A stretch of 64,000 nucleotides of DNA from Paenibacillus spiritus. Its GTDB lineage: Bacteria; Bacillota; Bacilli; Paenibacillales; Paenibacillaceae. A model generated the notes under the pieces. That model was not told where the DNA came from and did not search any database. It worked only from the letters and a program-made list of their open reading frames with translations. Location of the stretch: the NCBI RefSeq assembly GCF_008710135.1, contig NZ_VYKK01000022.1, positions 62,001-126,000 of the forward strand, written 5' to 3'. Both the position numbers and the translations under genes were made by a program. Positions 45,069 to 54,900 of the stretch are shown in pieces; position 1 is the first letter of the stretch, and the number at the start of each line of letters is the position of its first letter.

Positions 45069-46403
45069 ATGGAGGGACAAGGCGATGCCGTTACCAAGCA
45101 CGAACAGCTGCTTCAGCATATCGAGACGCTGAAGGTCGGCACGAAGATCTCCGTCCGCAAGCTTGCCCGGGAGCTGAACGTGAGTGAAGGGACGGCGTAC
45201 CGGGCCGTCAAGGAAGCGGAGAATTTGGGAATCGTAATTACCAAGGAGCGAATCGGCACCGTTCGGATCGAGAAGAAACCCCGCAACATTTCAGAACAGC
45301 TTACGTTCGCCGATGTTGTGGAGATTGTGGAAGGCCATGTGCTGGGAGGAGCGGCCGGCCTGGACAAGCACTTGCACAAATATGTAATCGGTGCGATGAA
45401 GGTGGACGCCATGATCCGTTATATCGACGCGGACAGCCTGCTGATCGTCGGCAACCGGGACGATGTGCACTCAATGGCCCTGGAACAGGGGGCCGGAGTC
45501 CTGGTAACGGGCGGGTTCGGCACAAGCCGGGAGGTCAAGGCATTCGCGGACGAGCTGTCGCTTCCTGTCATTTCTTCCCGGCACGATACCTTCACCGTCG
45601 CCTCGATGATCAACCGGGCGATCTTCGACCGGCTGATCAAGAAGAAGATCATGCTGGTCGAGGATATCGTGGGCCGCAAGCCGCGCCCTGAGCTGCTGAA
45701 GATCACCAGCACGGCCGCGGAGGTCCGGCGCCTCTCCCGGGAGAGCGGAGACACCCGGTTCGCGGTGACGGACGAATGGAACCGGGTTATCGGAATCGTC
45801 GGCCGCCGGGATGTGGAGGAGCTGGAGGACTCGGCTTCGATCGAGAAGGCGATGGTCCGCGGGCCGGTGACGGCCGGACTTTCTACCTCGCTGGCTTCGG
45901 CCGCCCAGATCATGATGTGGGAAGGCATCGACTTTCTCCCGATTGTAGACCGCAGCCGCAAGCTGGTCGGCGTCGTCACGCGCCGGGAAGTGATGCAGAG
46001 CCTCCGGGATGCCCAAGGGCAGCCGCAGCTTGGGGAGACATTCGACCATCTCATCTGGAACGGATTTGCGGAGGACCGGGACGAAGAGGGACGCTTGTTT
46101 TTTCACGGCCTGATTACTCCGCAGATGGCGACCGACCTCGGGACGATTTCGGAGGGTGTCCTGTCCACACTGATGACCCAAGCCGCTTTTCGGGCGGCCA
46201 AGGACAGAACGGGAGGCGACTATGTGCTCGACAGTCTCTCGACTTACTTCGTTCGTCCGGTCCAGATCGAGGATCCGATTCTGATCCGTCCGCGGCTTCT
46301 GGAGAGCAGCCGGCGCACCTGCAAGCTGGAGATCGAGGTGCTGCATCTCGACAATCTGGTGTGTAAAGCCGTTATGCTGCTTCAGTCCCTGGATCACGGT
46401 TGA
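45069..46403 (+). CDS. ytoI: YtoI-like HTH-DRTGG-CBS-thioesterase protein
   Basis: 444 residues with four modules: N-terminal GntR-like winged HTH (10-65; SVRKLARELNVSEGTAYRAV), DRTGG domain (about 75-185; GVLVTGGFGTSREVKAFADE), CBS pair (about 195-310; EDIVGRKPRPELLKITST, VVTRREVMQSLRDAQ) and a hot-dog thioesterase-like end (about 325-440). This order is that of B. subtilis YtoI and fits a ligand-binding regulator; the ligand, perhaps an adenine nucleotide at the CBS pair, is unknown. RBS GGAGGTG, ATG 45069. Followed by the polysaccharide block rather than ytrI. Confidence 0.9.
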   Translation: MEGQGDAVTKHEQLLQHIETLKVGTKISVRKLARELNVSEGTAYRAVKEAENLGIVITKERIGTVRIEKKPRNISEQLTFADVVEIVEGHVLGGAAGLDKHLHKYVIGAMKVDAMIRYIDADSLLIVGNRDDVHSMALEQGAGVLVTGGFGTSREVKAFADELSLPVISSRHDTFTVASMINRAIFDRLIKKKIMLVEDIVGRKPRPELLKITSTAAEVRRLSRESGDTRFAVTDEWNRVIGIVGRRDVEELEDSASIEKAMVRGPVTAGLSTSLASAAQIMMWEGIDFLPIVDRSRKLVGVVTRREVMQSLRDAQGQPQLGETFDHLIWNGFAEDRDEEGRLFFHGLITPQMATDLGTISEGVLSTLMTQAAFRAAKDRTGGDYVLDSLSTYFVRPVQIEDPILIRPRLLESSRRTCKLEIEVLHLDNLVCKAVMLLQSLDHG

Positions 46404-46489
46404 AGCCGGAAGCCGCCCTGGAAACGGAATGGTACTTTTGCGTTATATATGTGGTTCCTTAGTTTACATTTGATCCATTTTCATTGCTA

Positions 46490-46518
46490 TTGAAAAATCG
46501 TTTCTTTAAAATTGCAAT
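46490..46518 (+). promoter_or_regulatory. possible promoter of the exopolysaccharide genes
   Basis: TTGAAA, 17-bp spacer, TGCAAT in an otherwise AT-rich gap. The -10 is weak (TGCAAT against TATAAT). Confidence 0.35.
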
Positions 46519-46526
46519 TAAGTAAA

Positions 46527-46555
46527 GGGGTTTTCTGAAAAGACCCCGTTTTTTT
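46527..46555 (+). terminator. terminator (ytoI) or leader attenuator (polysaccharide genes)
   Basis: GGGGTTTTC...GAAAAGACCCC with one bulge, then GTTTTTTT. It is 123 bp after ytoI and 43 bp before the next start codon. Confidence 0.75.
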
Positions 46556-46597
46556 CTTTTCCGGGAGATAACGCTCAGAGAAAGGAAGGATGCAATT

Positions 46598-47782
46598 TTG
46601 AGGAAAATGATGATCCACGCTTATGCCAAGCTGAACCTGGGCGATGATCTGTTCATCAAGATGCTCTGCGAACGATATCCGGAGACGAGGTTCGTTCTTC
46701 CTGCCGAGAAGGCGTACAAAGAATGTTTCCGGAACCAGGCCAATCTCAGCGTGCGATCGGTGGAAGCCATTTGGCTGCGCGCCTTCAAGAAGGTGCTCAA
46801 GCGCTTCCGAAGCCTTGAAGTGGAGAAGCTGTATATCAAGTGGCTGGCTTTCCGCTGCGACGGCGTTGTGCAGATTGGCGGATCGGTGTTCATGGAGACG
46901 CCGGGATGGGAAGAGCATCTGGAATGGAAAAGGGAGGTCTACGGCCGGCGGAAGCCGTACTTCATACTGGGAGCGAACTTCGGCCCCTGGAAAGACCCGG
47001 CCTTTCTGGAGCGGCACCGCGAAGGGTTCGCCGGCTGCACGGATATCTGCTTCAGAGACCGGCACTCCTTCGAGCTGTTCCGCGATCTCGGGAACGTGCG
47101 GGTGGCGCCGGATATCATCTTCGGCTATCCCGTTCAGACCGTTCCGTCCCGGCCGGAACTTTCTTCCTCAGCCGGCAGGACAGCGGTCCTGTCCGTAATC
47201 CGTCCCTCCGACCGGGAGAGTCTGAAATCGCTTGACGAACGCTACTACGACAAATTTCGCGATCTCTCCGTTGCTCTGATCGAAGCGGGATACCGGGTTG
47301 TTCTGATGTCGTTCTGCGAGCATGAAGGCGACGAAGAGGCTGCGGAAGCGATCAGCGCCCGAATTCCCGTCGGGTATGCCGACCGGGTGTCCTGCTTCAA
47401 GTACCGGACGAATCTCGACGAGGCTATCGCCTGCCTGGCCGGAGCGGATTTGATCGTCGCCACCCGGTTCCATGCCATGATTCTCGGATGGCGCTTCGGC
47501 AAGCCGGTCTATCCTGTCGCCTACAGCGACAAGACGCTGCATGTGATGGATGATGCCCGCTTCAGCGGCGGCTACGGCGATCTGAGACATCTGGAGGATA
47601 TGGTTCCGATGGACGTCGTGCGCAGCGCGGAGACCGGACGGCTGAATGTGTCGGGACTGGCGCGGCGGGCCGAATATCATTTTGAACGGCTGGATCATTA
47701 TCTCGGGCGCAGTCCGGGAGAAGAGGAATCTGCGGAGAACGCGGGCCGCCGGGTTCTGGCAGGGAGGAACCATGAGAACTAG
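46598..47782 (+). CDS. polysaccharide pyruvyl transferase family protein
   Basis: 394 residues, TTG 46598 after AAGGAAGG. AYAKLNLGDDLFIKML (about 8-23) and QIGGSVFME (about 92) mark the CsaB/PssM-type fold, FGPWKDPAFLE (about 128) and LIVATRFHAMILGWRFGKPVY (about 285) its second half. Members add ketal pyruvate to sugars of wall or exopolysaccharide. Overlaps the flippase start by 11 bp. The C-terminus after 360 is charged and variable. Confidence 0.9.
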   Translation: MRKMMIHAYAKLNLGDDLFIKMLCERYPETRFVLPAEKAYKECFRNQANLSVRSVEAIWLRAFKKVLKRFRSLEVEKLYIKWLAFRCDGVVQIGGSVFMETPGWEEHLEWKREVYGRRKPYFILGANFGPWKDPAFLERHREGFAGCTDICFRDRHSFELFRDLGNVRVAPDIIFGYPVQTVPSRPELSSSAGRTAVLSVIRPSDRESLKSLDERYYDKFRDLSVALIEAGYRVVLMSFCEHEGDEEAAEAISARIPVGYADRVSCFKYRTNLDEAIACLAGADLIVATRFHAMILGWRFGKPVYPVAYSDKTLHVMDDARFSGGYGDLRHLEDMVPMDVVRSAETGRLNVSGLARRAEYHFERLDHYLGRSPGEEESAENAGRRVLAGRNHEN

Positions 47783-49316
47783 ACGGAGCCTTCTCAATCT
47801 CGCGCTCGGCCTCGGCAGCCAGCTTGTCACCATCGTACTCAGCTTCTTCATTCCCCGTCTGCTGATGGTCAATTACGGATCGGAGGCGAACGGGCTCGTC
47901 TCCTCGGTGATCCAGATCATCGCCTATCTCTCCCTGCTTGAGGCGGGAGTCGGTTCCGCGTCGCTGCAGGCCCTCTACAAGCCGATTGCCCAGGGAGACC
48001 GTTCCTCGATCAACGGCATTCTGTCGGCAACCGCCCTTTATTACCGCAAGACGGGATTCTATTACATGCTGGCCGTTATCGGCATCGCTCTCGTCTATCC
48101 GCTTGCCGTGGAGTCCGGTTTTGCCGCCTGGCAAGTCATGGGCATCGTCCTCTTCAACGGCCTGGGCGGCGCCATCAACTATTACTATCAGGGCAAATTC
48201 CGGATCTATCTCATGGCTGAGGGCAAGAGCTACATCGATACCTCGGTCGTTACGGTGGGCAACATTCTGAACAGTCTGCTGCGGATTGTTCTCCTGATGC
48301 AGACGGCGGATATAGTGCTGGTACAGGCCGTATTCTTCGCGGTCACGCTGCTGCAGATGGTGGTCTTCCATCTCTACAAGAAGCGCCATTACGGCTGGAT
48401 GGAGTTCGACCGCACGCCCGATCTGGCGGCCATCGGCCAGAAGAATTTCGTGCTGCTGCATGAGCTCTCCTACATGATTTTCCGCAATACGGATGTGCTG
48501 ATTCTGACGTTCTTCACCAATCTGAAGGTGGTCAGCGTCTATGTCATGTACAACATGGTCTTCAACATCGTGGACAACATCGTGAACACGGTGAACGGAA
48601 GCGTCAAATTCGCCCTCGGACAGAGCTTCCATGAGGAGCGGAGCCGGTTCCTGAAGCTGTACGATGCGTATGAGCTGTATTTTATGTCCTTCGTCTTCTC
48701 GGTGCTGACGGTAACGTACGTGGTTATGCTTCCGTTCATCACGCTGTACACGGCGGGCGTCAACGATACGCAATATGTGCTGTACTGGCTGCCGGTCCTT
48801 TTTGTGGCCCAGAAACTGCTGGTCAACGCCCGGTCTTCGGCGAACAATGTCATCAACATTGCGGGTCATTTCAAAAACACCCTGAGCCGCTCCCTGCTGG
48901 AGTCCGGCATCAACCTGGGCGCTTCGCTCGTTCTCGTGCATTTCATGGGCATCTACGGCGTGCTGCTCGGCACGATTCTGGCCCTCGTCTACCGCTCGGC
49001 GGACATCGTCATCTATGCCAACCGGCGTCTGCTGGACCGCAGTCCCTGGATTACTTTCCGCCGCTGGCTGGTCAATATCGCGCTGTTCGCGGCCATAGTC
49101 TTCGCCGCCGACCGCCTTGACTTTGCCTTCGATTCCTATCTCTCGATTATCGTCGGAGCCGTGCTTCTCGGCTGTGTGGTGCTGCCGGTGTACGCCGGGG
49201 TCGCATCGCTTCTGGAGCGGGAGGTCTTCCGCTACAGCCTCGGCATGTTCCGCGGAATCGGGCTGAAGCTGAGAGCGAAGCTGATGCCGGGCAAGCCTTC
49301 GGCCGATGCGTCCTGA
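47772..49316 (+). CDS. Wzx-like polysaccharide flippase
   Basis: 514 residues, MATE/MVF superfamily (MurJ/Wzx type), about twelve to fourteen membrane segments. NLALGLGSQLVTIVLSFFIP at the start and GSEANGLVSSVIQIIAYLSL next are typical of PST exporters. Start ATG 47772 behind GGGAGG, inside the end of the preceding gene. Moves lipid-linked oligosaccharide across the membrane. Confidence 0.9.
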   Translation: MRTRRSLLNLALGLGSQLVTIVLSFFIPRLLMVNYGSEANGLVSSVIQIIAYLSLLEAGVGSASLQALYKPIAQGDRSSINGILSATALYYRKTGFYYMLAVIGIALVYPLAVESGFAAWQVMGIVLFNGLGGAINYYYQGKFRIYLMAEGKSYIDTSVVTVGNILNSLLRIVLLMQTADIVLVQAVFFAVTLLQMVVFHLYKKRHYGWMEFDRTPDLAAIGQKNFVLLHELSYMIFRNTDVLILTFFTNLKVVSVYVMYNMVFNIVDNIVNTVNGSVKFALGQSFHEERSRFLKLYDAYELYFMSFVFSVLTVTYVVMLPFITLYTAGVNDTQYVLYWLPVLFVAQKLLVNARSSANNVINIAGHFKNTLSRSLLESGINLGASLVLVHFMGIYGVLLGTILALVYRSADIVIYANRRLLDRSPWITFRRWLVNIALFAAIVFAADRLDFAFDSYLSIIVGAVLLGCVVLPVYAGVASLLEREVFRYSLGMFRGIGLKLRAKLMPGKPSADAS

Positions 49317-49412
49317 GGCGGCGCGGCAGCGGAGCTCGGCTGCCGCTAAGCCGCTGCTGTCCGCCACTGAGCAAGCCCGAGATTTATTACCTGTACATGG
49401 AGGGATGCGCAT

Positions 49413-50732
49413 ATGATACAGCAGGAACAAGGGGCCGCCGGAGCCGAAAGGCGGCTGATGGATGCCCTGGCGGATGAACTGTCCGCAGGCGGGGGACGGC
49501 TGCAGAGCGGGGCGCTGAGCGGAGAAATCCGCGCTCTTGCGGACAGGGAAGAGACGGAATTCCGGGAATCGCTGGATACGCTTGCCCGGCTGGCGATTCG
49601 GCAGGCGGACGGCAGGGATGCGCCCGGTGCGCTGGCCCTGTATCTGCGGAGCCGGCCGGAACTGGACGGTACGCCCGAGGCGGAGCGTCTGGCCGGGGTT
49701 CTGGCCAAGCTTCGCACGGGCGGCTCTGCCTTCCGGGAATCCGCCGGTTCGCAGGCCGCCGGTAAGGAGGCGGCGCCCAAAGTCAGCGTCATCATTACGA
49801 CTTACAACCGCCGGGACTTTCTGAAGCAGGCGGTCGAGAGCATTCTGGCGCAGGATTATCCGAACAAGGAAGTGACCGTCATCGACGACGCCTCCACGGA
49901 TGGAACGGACACGCTCATGCGCGGGGCATTCGGCGGCGAGGAACGGGTATTCTATATGCGGAACGAGGCCAACCGGGGCCCCGGCGTCAACCGGCTGGCC
50001 GCCTTCGAGGCGCACGGCGACGGAGAATTCGTCCTGTTCCTGGACGATGACGATTATCTGATCGACCCCGGCTATTTCAGCCGGGCGGTCGCTTTTCACC
50101 GGGAACACCCGGGTCTGTCGTTCGTCGCCGCCAATGTCTTTCTGGAGTACACCGCGGAGCGGCGGCTGGATCTGCAGGAGCTGGGACTGGCGGAGATTAC
50201 CGGGCGGCGGGATTTCTTCCTGAACTTCGAGCGGCCGGGCTACGGCAAGCCCGCCTCGACGCTGACGACGGTCTTCCGGCGTCAGGCCCTGATCGACATG
50301 AACATCTCGCAGATGAACATGGTGAATGACTCGTCCATTTATCTCCGCTCGCTGCTGGTTGGAGACGCCGGGTTCATCGACTGCGTCGCCGGAGTCTACC
50401 GGATTCACGGCAGCAATATCACCTTCAGCCTCAGCCGCGACTTCCTGGTGCGCAATCTGGAAGAGAAGCGGAGCATCCGCCAGCTTGCCCTGGATCGCTA
50501 CGGCTACCGGAACCAAGAGCTGACCCCCTGGTTCGAGAACACTTCCTATGATACGATCGTCTACTATCTTAGAAATTCCGCGAAGACCTCGGAGGATTAC
50601 AGCTACATGTTCCGCTGGACCCGGGACCACTGCCCGGGGGTATACGGCCAAGTGAAGCGGGAATTCGGCCGCAAGCGGATCAAGAAGCAGATCCTCCAGG
50701 TGCCGCTGGTGCGGATGCTGGTGCGGCGCTGA
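49413..50732 (+). CDS. GT2-family glycosyltransferase with N-terminal extension
   Basis: 439 residues. GT-A domain from about 125: VSVIITTYNRRDFLKQAVES, VTVIDDASTDGTD (about 153), FVLFLDDDDYLIDPGY (about 208; DxD metal site). The first ~120 residues are charged/helical and carry no recognised domain. ATG 49413 with TGGAGGG upstream. Third and last gene of the exopolysaccharide block; likely builds the repeat unit or side chain. Confidence 0.9.
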   Translation: MIQQEQGAAGAERRLMDALADELSAGGGRLQSGALSGEIRALADREETEFRESLDTLARLAIRQADGRDAPGALALYLRSRPELDGTPEAERLAGVLAKLRTGGSAFRESAGSQAAGKEAAPKVSVIITTYNRRDFLKQAVESILAQDYPNKEVTVIDDASTDGTDTLMRGAFGGEERVFYMRNEANRGPGVNRLAAFEAHGDGEFVLFLDDDDYLIDPGYFSRAVAFHREHPGLSFVAANVFLEYTAERRLDLQELGLAEITGRRDFFLNFERPGYGKPASTLTTVFRRQALIDMNISQMNMVNDSSIYLRSLLVGDAGFIDCVAGVYRIHGSNITFSLSRDFLVRNLEEKRSIRQLALDRYGYRNQELTPWFENTSYDTIVYYLRNSAKTSEDYSYMFRWTRDHCPGVYGQVKREFGRKRIKKQILQVPLVRMLVRR

Positions 50733-50779
50733 AGGCGGGCCGTGCAGGCCGAAGCAGGCCTCTTCATAGCAACAGAAGC

Positions 50780-50813
50780 AGAAGCCGCCGGGGCTAGCGT
50801 CCCGGCGGCTTCT
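50780..50813. terminator. hairpin after the glycosyltransferase gene
   Basis: AGAAGCCGCCGGG-N8-CCCGGCGGCTTCT, 13-bp perfect stem; 46 bp after the stop, TTGG follows. The gap 50814-50934 shows no gene. Confidence 0.75.
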
Positions 50814-50934
50814 TGGCAATGGATGTTTATTTCAGACGGATGTTTCTTTCTGTTGAAGGTCTCTTGTTGACGGCTGAACTTTCTTTGGAGTCCAAGGCTG
50901 GATCTTCTTGGACGGATAGCCGTCCCGGAGGCCG

Positions 50935-51438
50935 CTACGGGCGGCGCGCCGGCCCGATCTCCACCCAAATCTGCAGCACGCCTTCCATGACAAGCATCGT
51001 CCGGATTGTGACAGCATACTCCTTGTCCCGGACGATATAGACCTTGCCGCCGAGCAGCAGGCGGGCCATCTTGGCGTCGGTGTCGATATCGAACACGCTC
51101 CGTCCCCGCATCGGGGCGAGATCGGCCCCCAGCCGGCTGACGATATCCTTGACGGTAACCGCATCCGGGACGGATGTCTCGCCGCGCGCGGAGGCGTCCT
51201 CGGCGCGGATTTTGATCTCCTTGATGACGGAGCTGCTGTTCTTGTATTTCTTCAGCGTAACGATGTCTTTCTCGTATTGGGAGAGCCGGACCCGCAGGTC
51301 CTGATTGTCGAGCCAGAGCGCATTGTACCCGGCGTGAAAGACGGAATTATAGAATACGCTGCCGAGCACCATGCCGAGCACGCAGGAAGCGGCCAGCTGC
51401 GAGAACCGGCGGAACCGGCCGAAAGGAGGAATCCGCAT
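50935..51438 (-). CDS. ytrI: YtrI-like sporulation membrane protein
   Basis: 167 residues. One N-terminal transmembrane helix (about 13-34), a coiled-coil-like stretch NQDLRVRLSQYEKDIVTLKK (about 45-64), then a soluble alpha/beta end (VTVKDIVSRLGADLAPMRG, YIVRDKEYAVTIRTMLV). Size, topology and place next to ytrH and dnaE match B. subtilis YtrI. Start ATG 51438, 3 bp after ytrH. Assembly in the mother cell envelope is known for the family. Confidence 0.85.
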   Translation of the reverse strand: MRIPPFGRFRRFSQLAASCVLGMVLGSVFYNSVFHAGYNALWLDNQDLRVRLSQYEKDIVTLKKYKNSSSVIKEIKIRAEDASARGETSVPDAVTVKDIVSRLGADLAPMRGRSVFDIDTDAKMARLLLGGKVYIVRDKEYAVTIRTMLVMEGVLQIWVEIGPARRP

Positions 51439-51441
51439 GGC

Positions 51442-51765
51442 CTACCCCCTGCCTGCAACCCATTTGACCAGCTCGCTGCCCATATGCGCTCCAAGGAACG
51501 CGAACACCAGGTAAAGGATCTGCTTGATGGCCGGCGAGAGGTTCCCCCCCAGCATGTTGCTCTCGATTACCCGCATCGGGTCAATCGTCCCCCCGACAGC
51601 AGCCGCAAGCGCCCAGATCTTGATGCGGTCCGCCACGTCAAGCATGGTGACCGTCGGCGGCTGCAGCGAGAAGACCGCGCCTATGCCCCCAAGCATGGCC
51701 CCGCCCAGCACAATGCCGAAGGCAATGAAAAAATCAAGGATGGCCTTGCTCAGAAAAGTGCCCAT
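51442..51765 (-). CDS. ytrH: YtrH-like sporulation membrane protein
   Basis: 107 residues, ATG 51765 behind AAAGGAGGATTCGG. Three hydrophobic helices: DFFIAFGIVLGGAMLGGIGA (about 10-29), IKIWALAAAVGGTID (about 50-64) and QILYLVFAFLGAHMGSELV (about 82-100). Belongs to the YtrH family of spore-forming bacteria. First gene of ytrHI, divergent from dnaE. Confidence 0.9.
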   Translation of the reverse strand: MGTFLSKAILDFFIAFGIVLGGAMLGGIGAVFSLQPPTVTMLDVADRIKIWALAAAVGGTIDPMRVIESNMLGGNLSPAIKQILYLVFAFLGAHMGSELVKWVAGRG

Positions 51766-51919
51766 CCGAATCCTCCTTTCGCCGGAAGCGGGGCTGCCGC
51801 CAGCAGCCGCTTGCGGCCTGTCCCCGCTCTCTTCCCATTGTATGGGCGGCTCCCCCGGCAATATGATAAAATGTAGGGAAGGAATTCAAGTCAGGCGAAG
51901 GCCGGAAGGAAGTGGGAGC

Positions 51920-54900
51920 ATGACCCCTTTCGTGCATCTGCATGTGCACAGCGAATACAGTTTACTGGACGGGGCCGCGCGCATCTCGGAACTCGCGCGC
52001 CGCGCCGCCGATTACGGCATGACCTCGCTGGCGCTGACCGATCACGGCGTCATGTACGGGGCCATTCCCTTCTATAAAGCATGCCGCGAACACGGCATCA
52101 AGCCGATCATCGGCTGCGAGGTTTATTTGACGGCAGGCTCCCGGAAGGAACGGGGGAGCCGCAAGGATCAGCCGATTTATCACCTCATTCTGCTCGCCAA
52201 GTCGGAGACGGGTTACCGGAACCTCATGAAGCTGGTTTCGGCCGGCCATCTCGAAGGCTACCATTATAAACCGCGCATTGATATGGAGCTGCTGGCGGCG
52301 TACGCAGAGGGGCTCGTCTGCCTCAGCGCATGTCTGGGCGGCGAGGTGCCGCAGCATCTGCTGCACGGCCGGGAGGAAGAGGCCCGGCGCGCCGCCCTGC
52401 GGTACCGGGAGATTTTCGGAGAAGACTTCTATCTGGAGCTGCAGGACCACGGCCTAGTGGAGCAGAAACGGGTCAATCCGAAGCTGATCACGCTTGCCGG
52501 GGAACTCGGCATCGGGCTTGCAGCCACCAATGATGTCCACTACCTGTCCCGGGAAGACGCCGCCATGCAGGATGTGCTGATCTGCATCGGGACCGGCAAG
52601 ACGGTGGATGACGAAGACCGGCTGAAGATCGGCACCGACCAGCTCTATCTGAAGAACGACGCCGAGATGGCGGCGCTGTTCCCGCATGTGCCGGAGGCGA
52701 TCGCCAACACGGCGGCCATCGCGGACAAATGCAATCTGGAGCTGGAATTCGGCAGACATATTCTCCCGGCGTACGACCCGATTCCGGAAGGGCTGGACGC
52801 CCCGGCTTATCTTCGCCGGCTCTGCCTGGCCGGGCTGGAGGAACGGTACGCGGGCACGGCGCGCTGGGAAGAGCCGAGTTCCCGGCAGGAAGCGCAGGAT
52901 AGGCTGGAGTATGAGCTTGGCGTCATCGAGAGCATGGGCTTCAGCGATTATTTTCTGATTGTCTGGGACTTCATTGCCTACTGTCACCGCCAAGGCATTG
53001 CGACCGGACCGGGGCGCGGCTCGTCGGCGGGCAGTCTGACGGCGTATTGTCTGCGGATTACGGATGTCGATCCGCTGAAGTACAATCTGCTGTTCGAGCG
53101 CTTCCTGAACCCCGAACGGGTAACTATGCCCGATATCGACATCGACTTCAGCGACGAGCGGCGCGATGAGGTGATTGCCTACGTTGCCGCTAAATACGGC
53201 GAATCGCATGTCGCCCAGATTATCACCTTCGGCACCATGGCCGCCCGCGCCGCCGTTCGCGACGTCGGACGAGCGCTGAATATGCCGTACGGCGAAGTCG
53301 ACAAGGCGGCGAAGCTGATTCCCGGCCAGCTCGGAATCAGCATTGCGCGCGCGCTGGAGAGCAGCCCCGATCTTAAGGCGCTCTATGAGGGCAGCCCCCG
53401 GGTCCGGGAGCTGCTGGACATGGCGATGAAGGTCGAGGGCATGCCCCGGCACGCTTCGACCCATGCGGCGGGCGTTGTAATCTCGCGCGGTCCGCTGACC
53501 GACGCGGTGCCGCTGCAGGAGGGCAATGAAGGAACGGCGCTGACGCAGTACTCCATGGAGCATCTGGAAGCGATCGGATTGCTGAAGATGGACTTCCTCG
53601 GGCTGCGCACCCTGTCGATCATCGAGCGCTGCACAGACTGGATCGCGCAGCTTGCCGGCTCGGCCCCCGACTTCCGCGGCATTGCCGACGATGATCCGGC
53701 GACCTACGAGATGCTGGGACGCGGCGAGACAACCGGCGTCTTTCAGCTGGAGTCGGCGGGCATGAGAAGAGTGCTCAAGGAGCTGCGGCCGACGGCCTTT
53801 GAGGATATCGTCTCCGTCCTGGCGCTGTACCGTCCGGGACCGATGGAGTTCATTCCGAAGTATATCCAGGGCAAACACGGGCTGGCGGAGGTGGAGTATC
53901 CCCACCCCGATCTGATCCCGATTCTCGCCGATACGTACGGGATCATCGTCTATCAGGAACAGATTATGCAGATTGCCTCCCGCATGGCGGGCTTCTCGCT
54001 GGGCGAAGCCGATCTTCTGCGCCGCGCCGTCTCGAAGAAGAAGCGCGAGACGCTGGACCGCGAACGCGGGCATTTTGTCGCCGGCAGTCTGAAGCAGGGC
54101 TACCGGGAGGCGGACGCCAACGCCGTCTATGATATGATTGTCCGCTTCGCCGACTACGGCTTCCCCCGGGCCCATGCTGCCGCCTACGGCGTTCTGGCGT
54201 TCCAGACGGCCTATCTCAAGGCCCATCATCCGGTGCCGTTCATGGCCGCCATGCTGACGGCTGTCATGGGGGTTCACCGCAAGGTGGCCGAATATGTGCT
54301 GGACTGCCGGAGAATGGGCATCTCTGTCCTGCCGCCGGACGTCAACGGCAGCGGGGTGACCTTCACGCCGTCGAGCGCCGGAGGCGGGGAATCCGGCAGC
54401 GGGCATATCCGCTTCGGGCTGGCGGCGATCAAGAACGTCGGCACGCTGGCCGTTGAAGGCATTCTGGAGGCCCGGAAGGAGCGGCCGTTCGACAGCCTGC
54501 TCGATTTCTGCCGCCGGGTCGACCTTCGCGTCTGCAACAAGCGGGTCATCGAGTCGCTGATTCAGGCCGGAGCCTTCGACAGCCTGCCCGGACACCGGGC
54601 CCAGCTCCTGGCGATGCTGGACGAGACGGTGGATGCCGCCGTGAAATGGCGGAAGGAGCGGGATGAACTGCAGATCCAGCTCTTCGACGATCTGATCGAA
54701 TCGCCGAACTGGGACATCTCCTATCCGGACATTCCCCGGTTCTCGGCCGCCCAGCAGCTGGAGCTGGAGCGGGAGCTGCTCGGCCTGTATTTGTCGGGCC
54801 ATCCGCTGGACGATGCCGAAGAGCTGCTGGAGGAGCCGGGCGTGCAGCGTCTGGTGGAGCTGGAGGAGGCCCCTGACGAGAGCATGGCCGTGACGGCGGG

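Noticed and set aside
47562-50819. 1085-codon minus-strand open frame
   Set aside because: It is antisense to three recognisable genes (pyruvyl transferase, flippase, glycosyltransferase). GC-rich codon use leaves the opposite frame open; no family resemblance and no RBS.
51524-51919. 132-residue N-terminal extension of dnaE
   Set aside because: It is antisense to ytrH and has no RBS; the PHP domain begins directly at ATG 51920.
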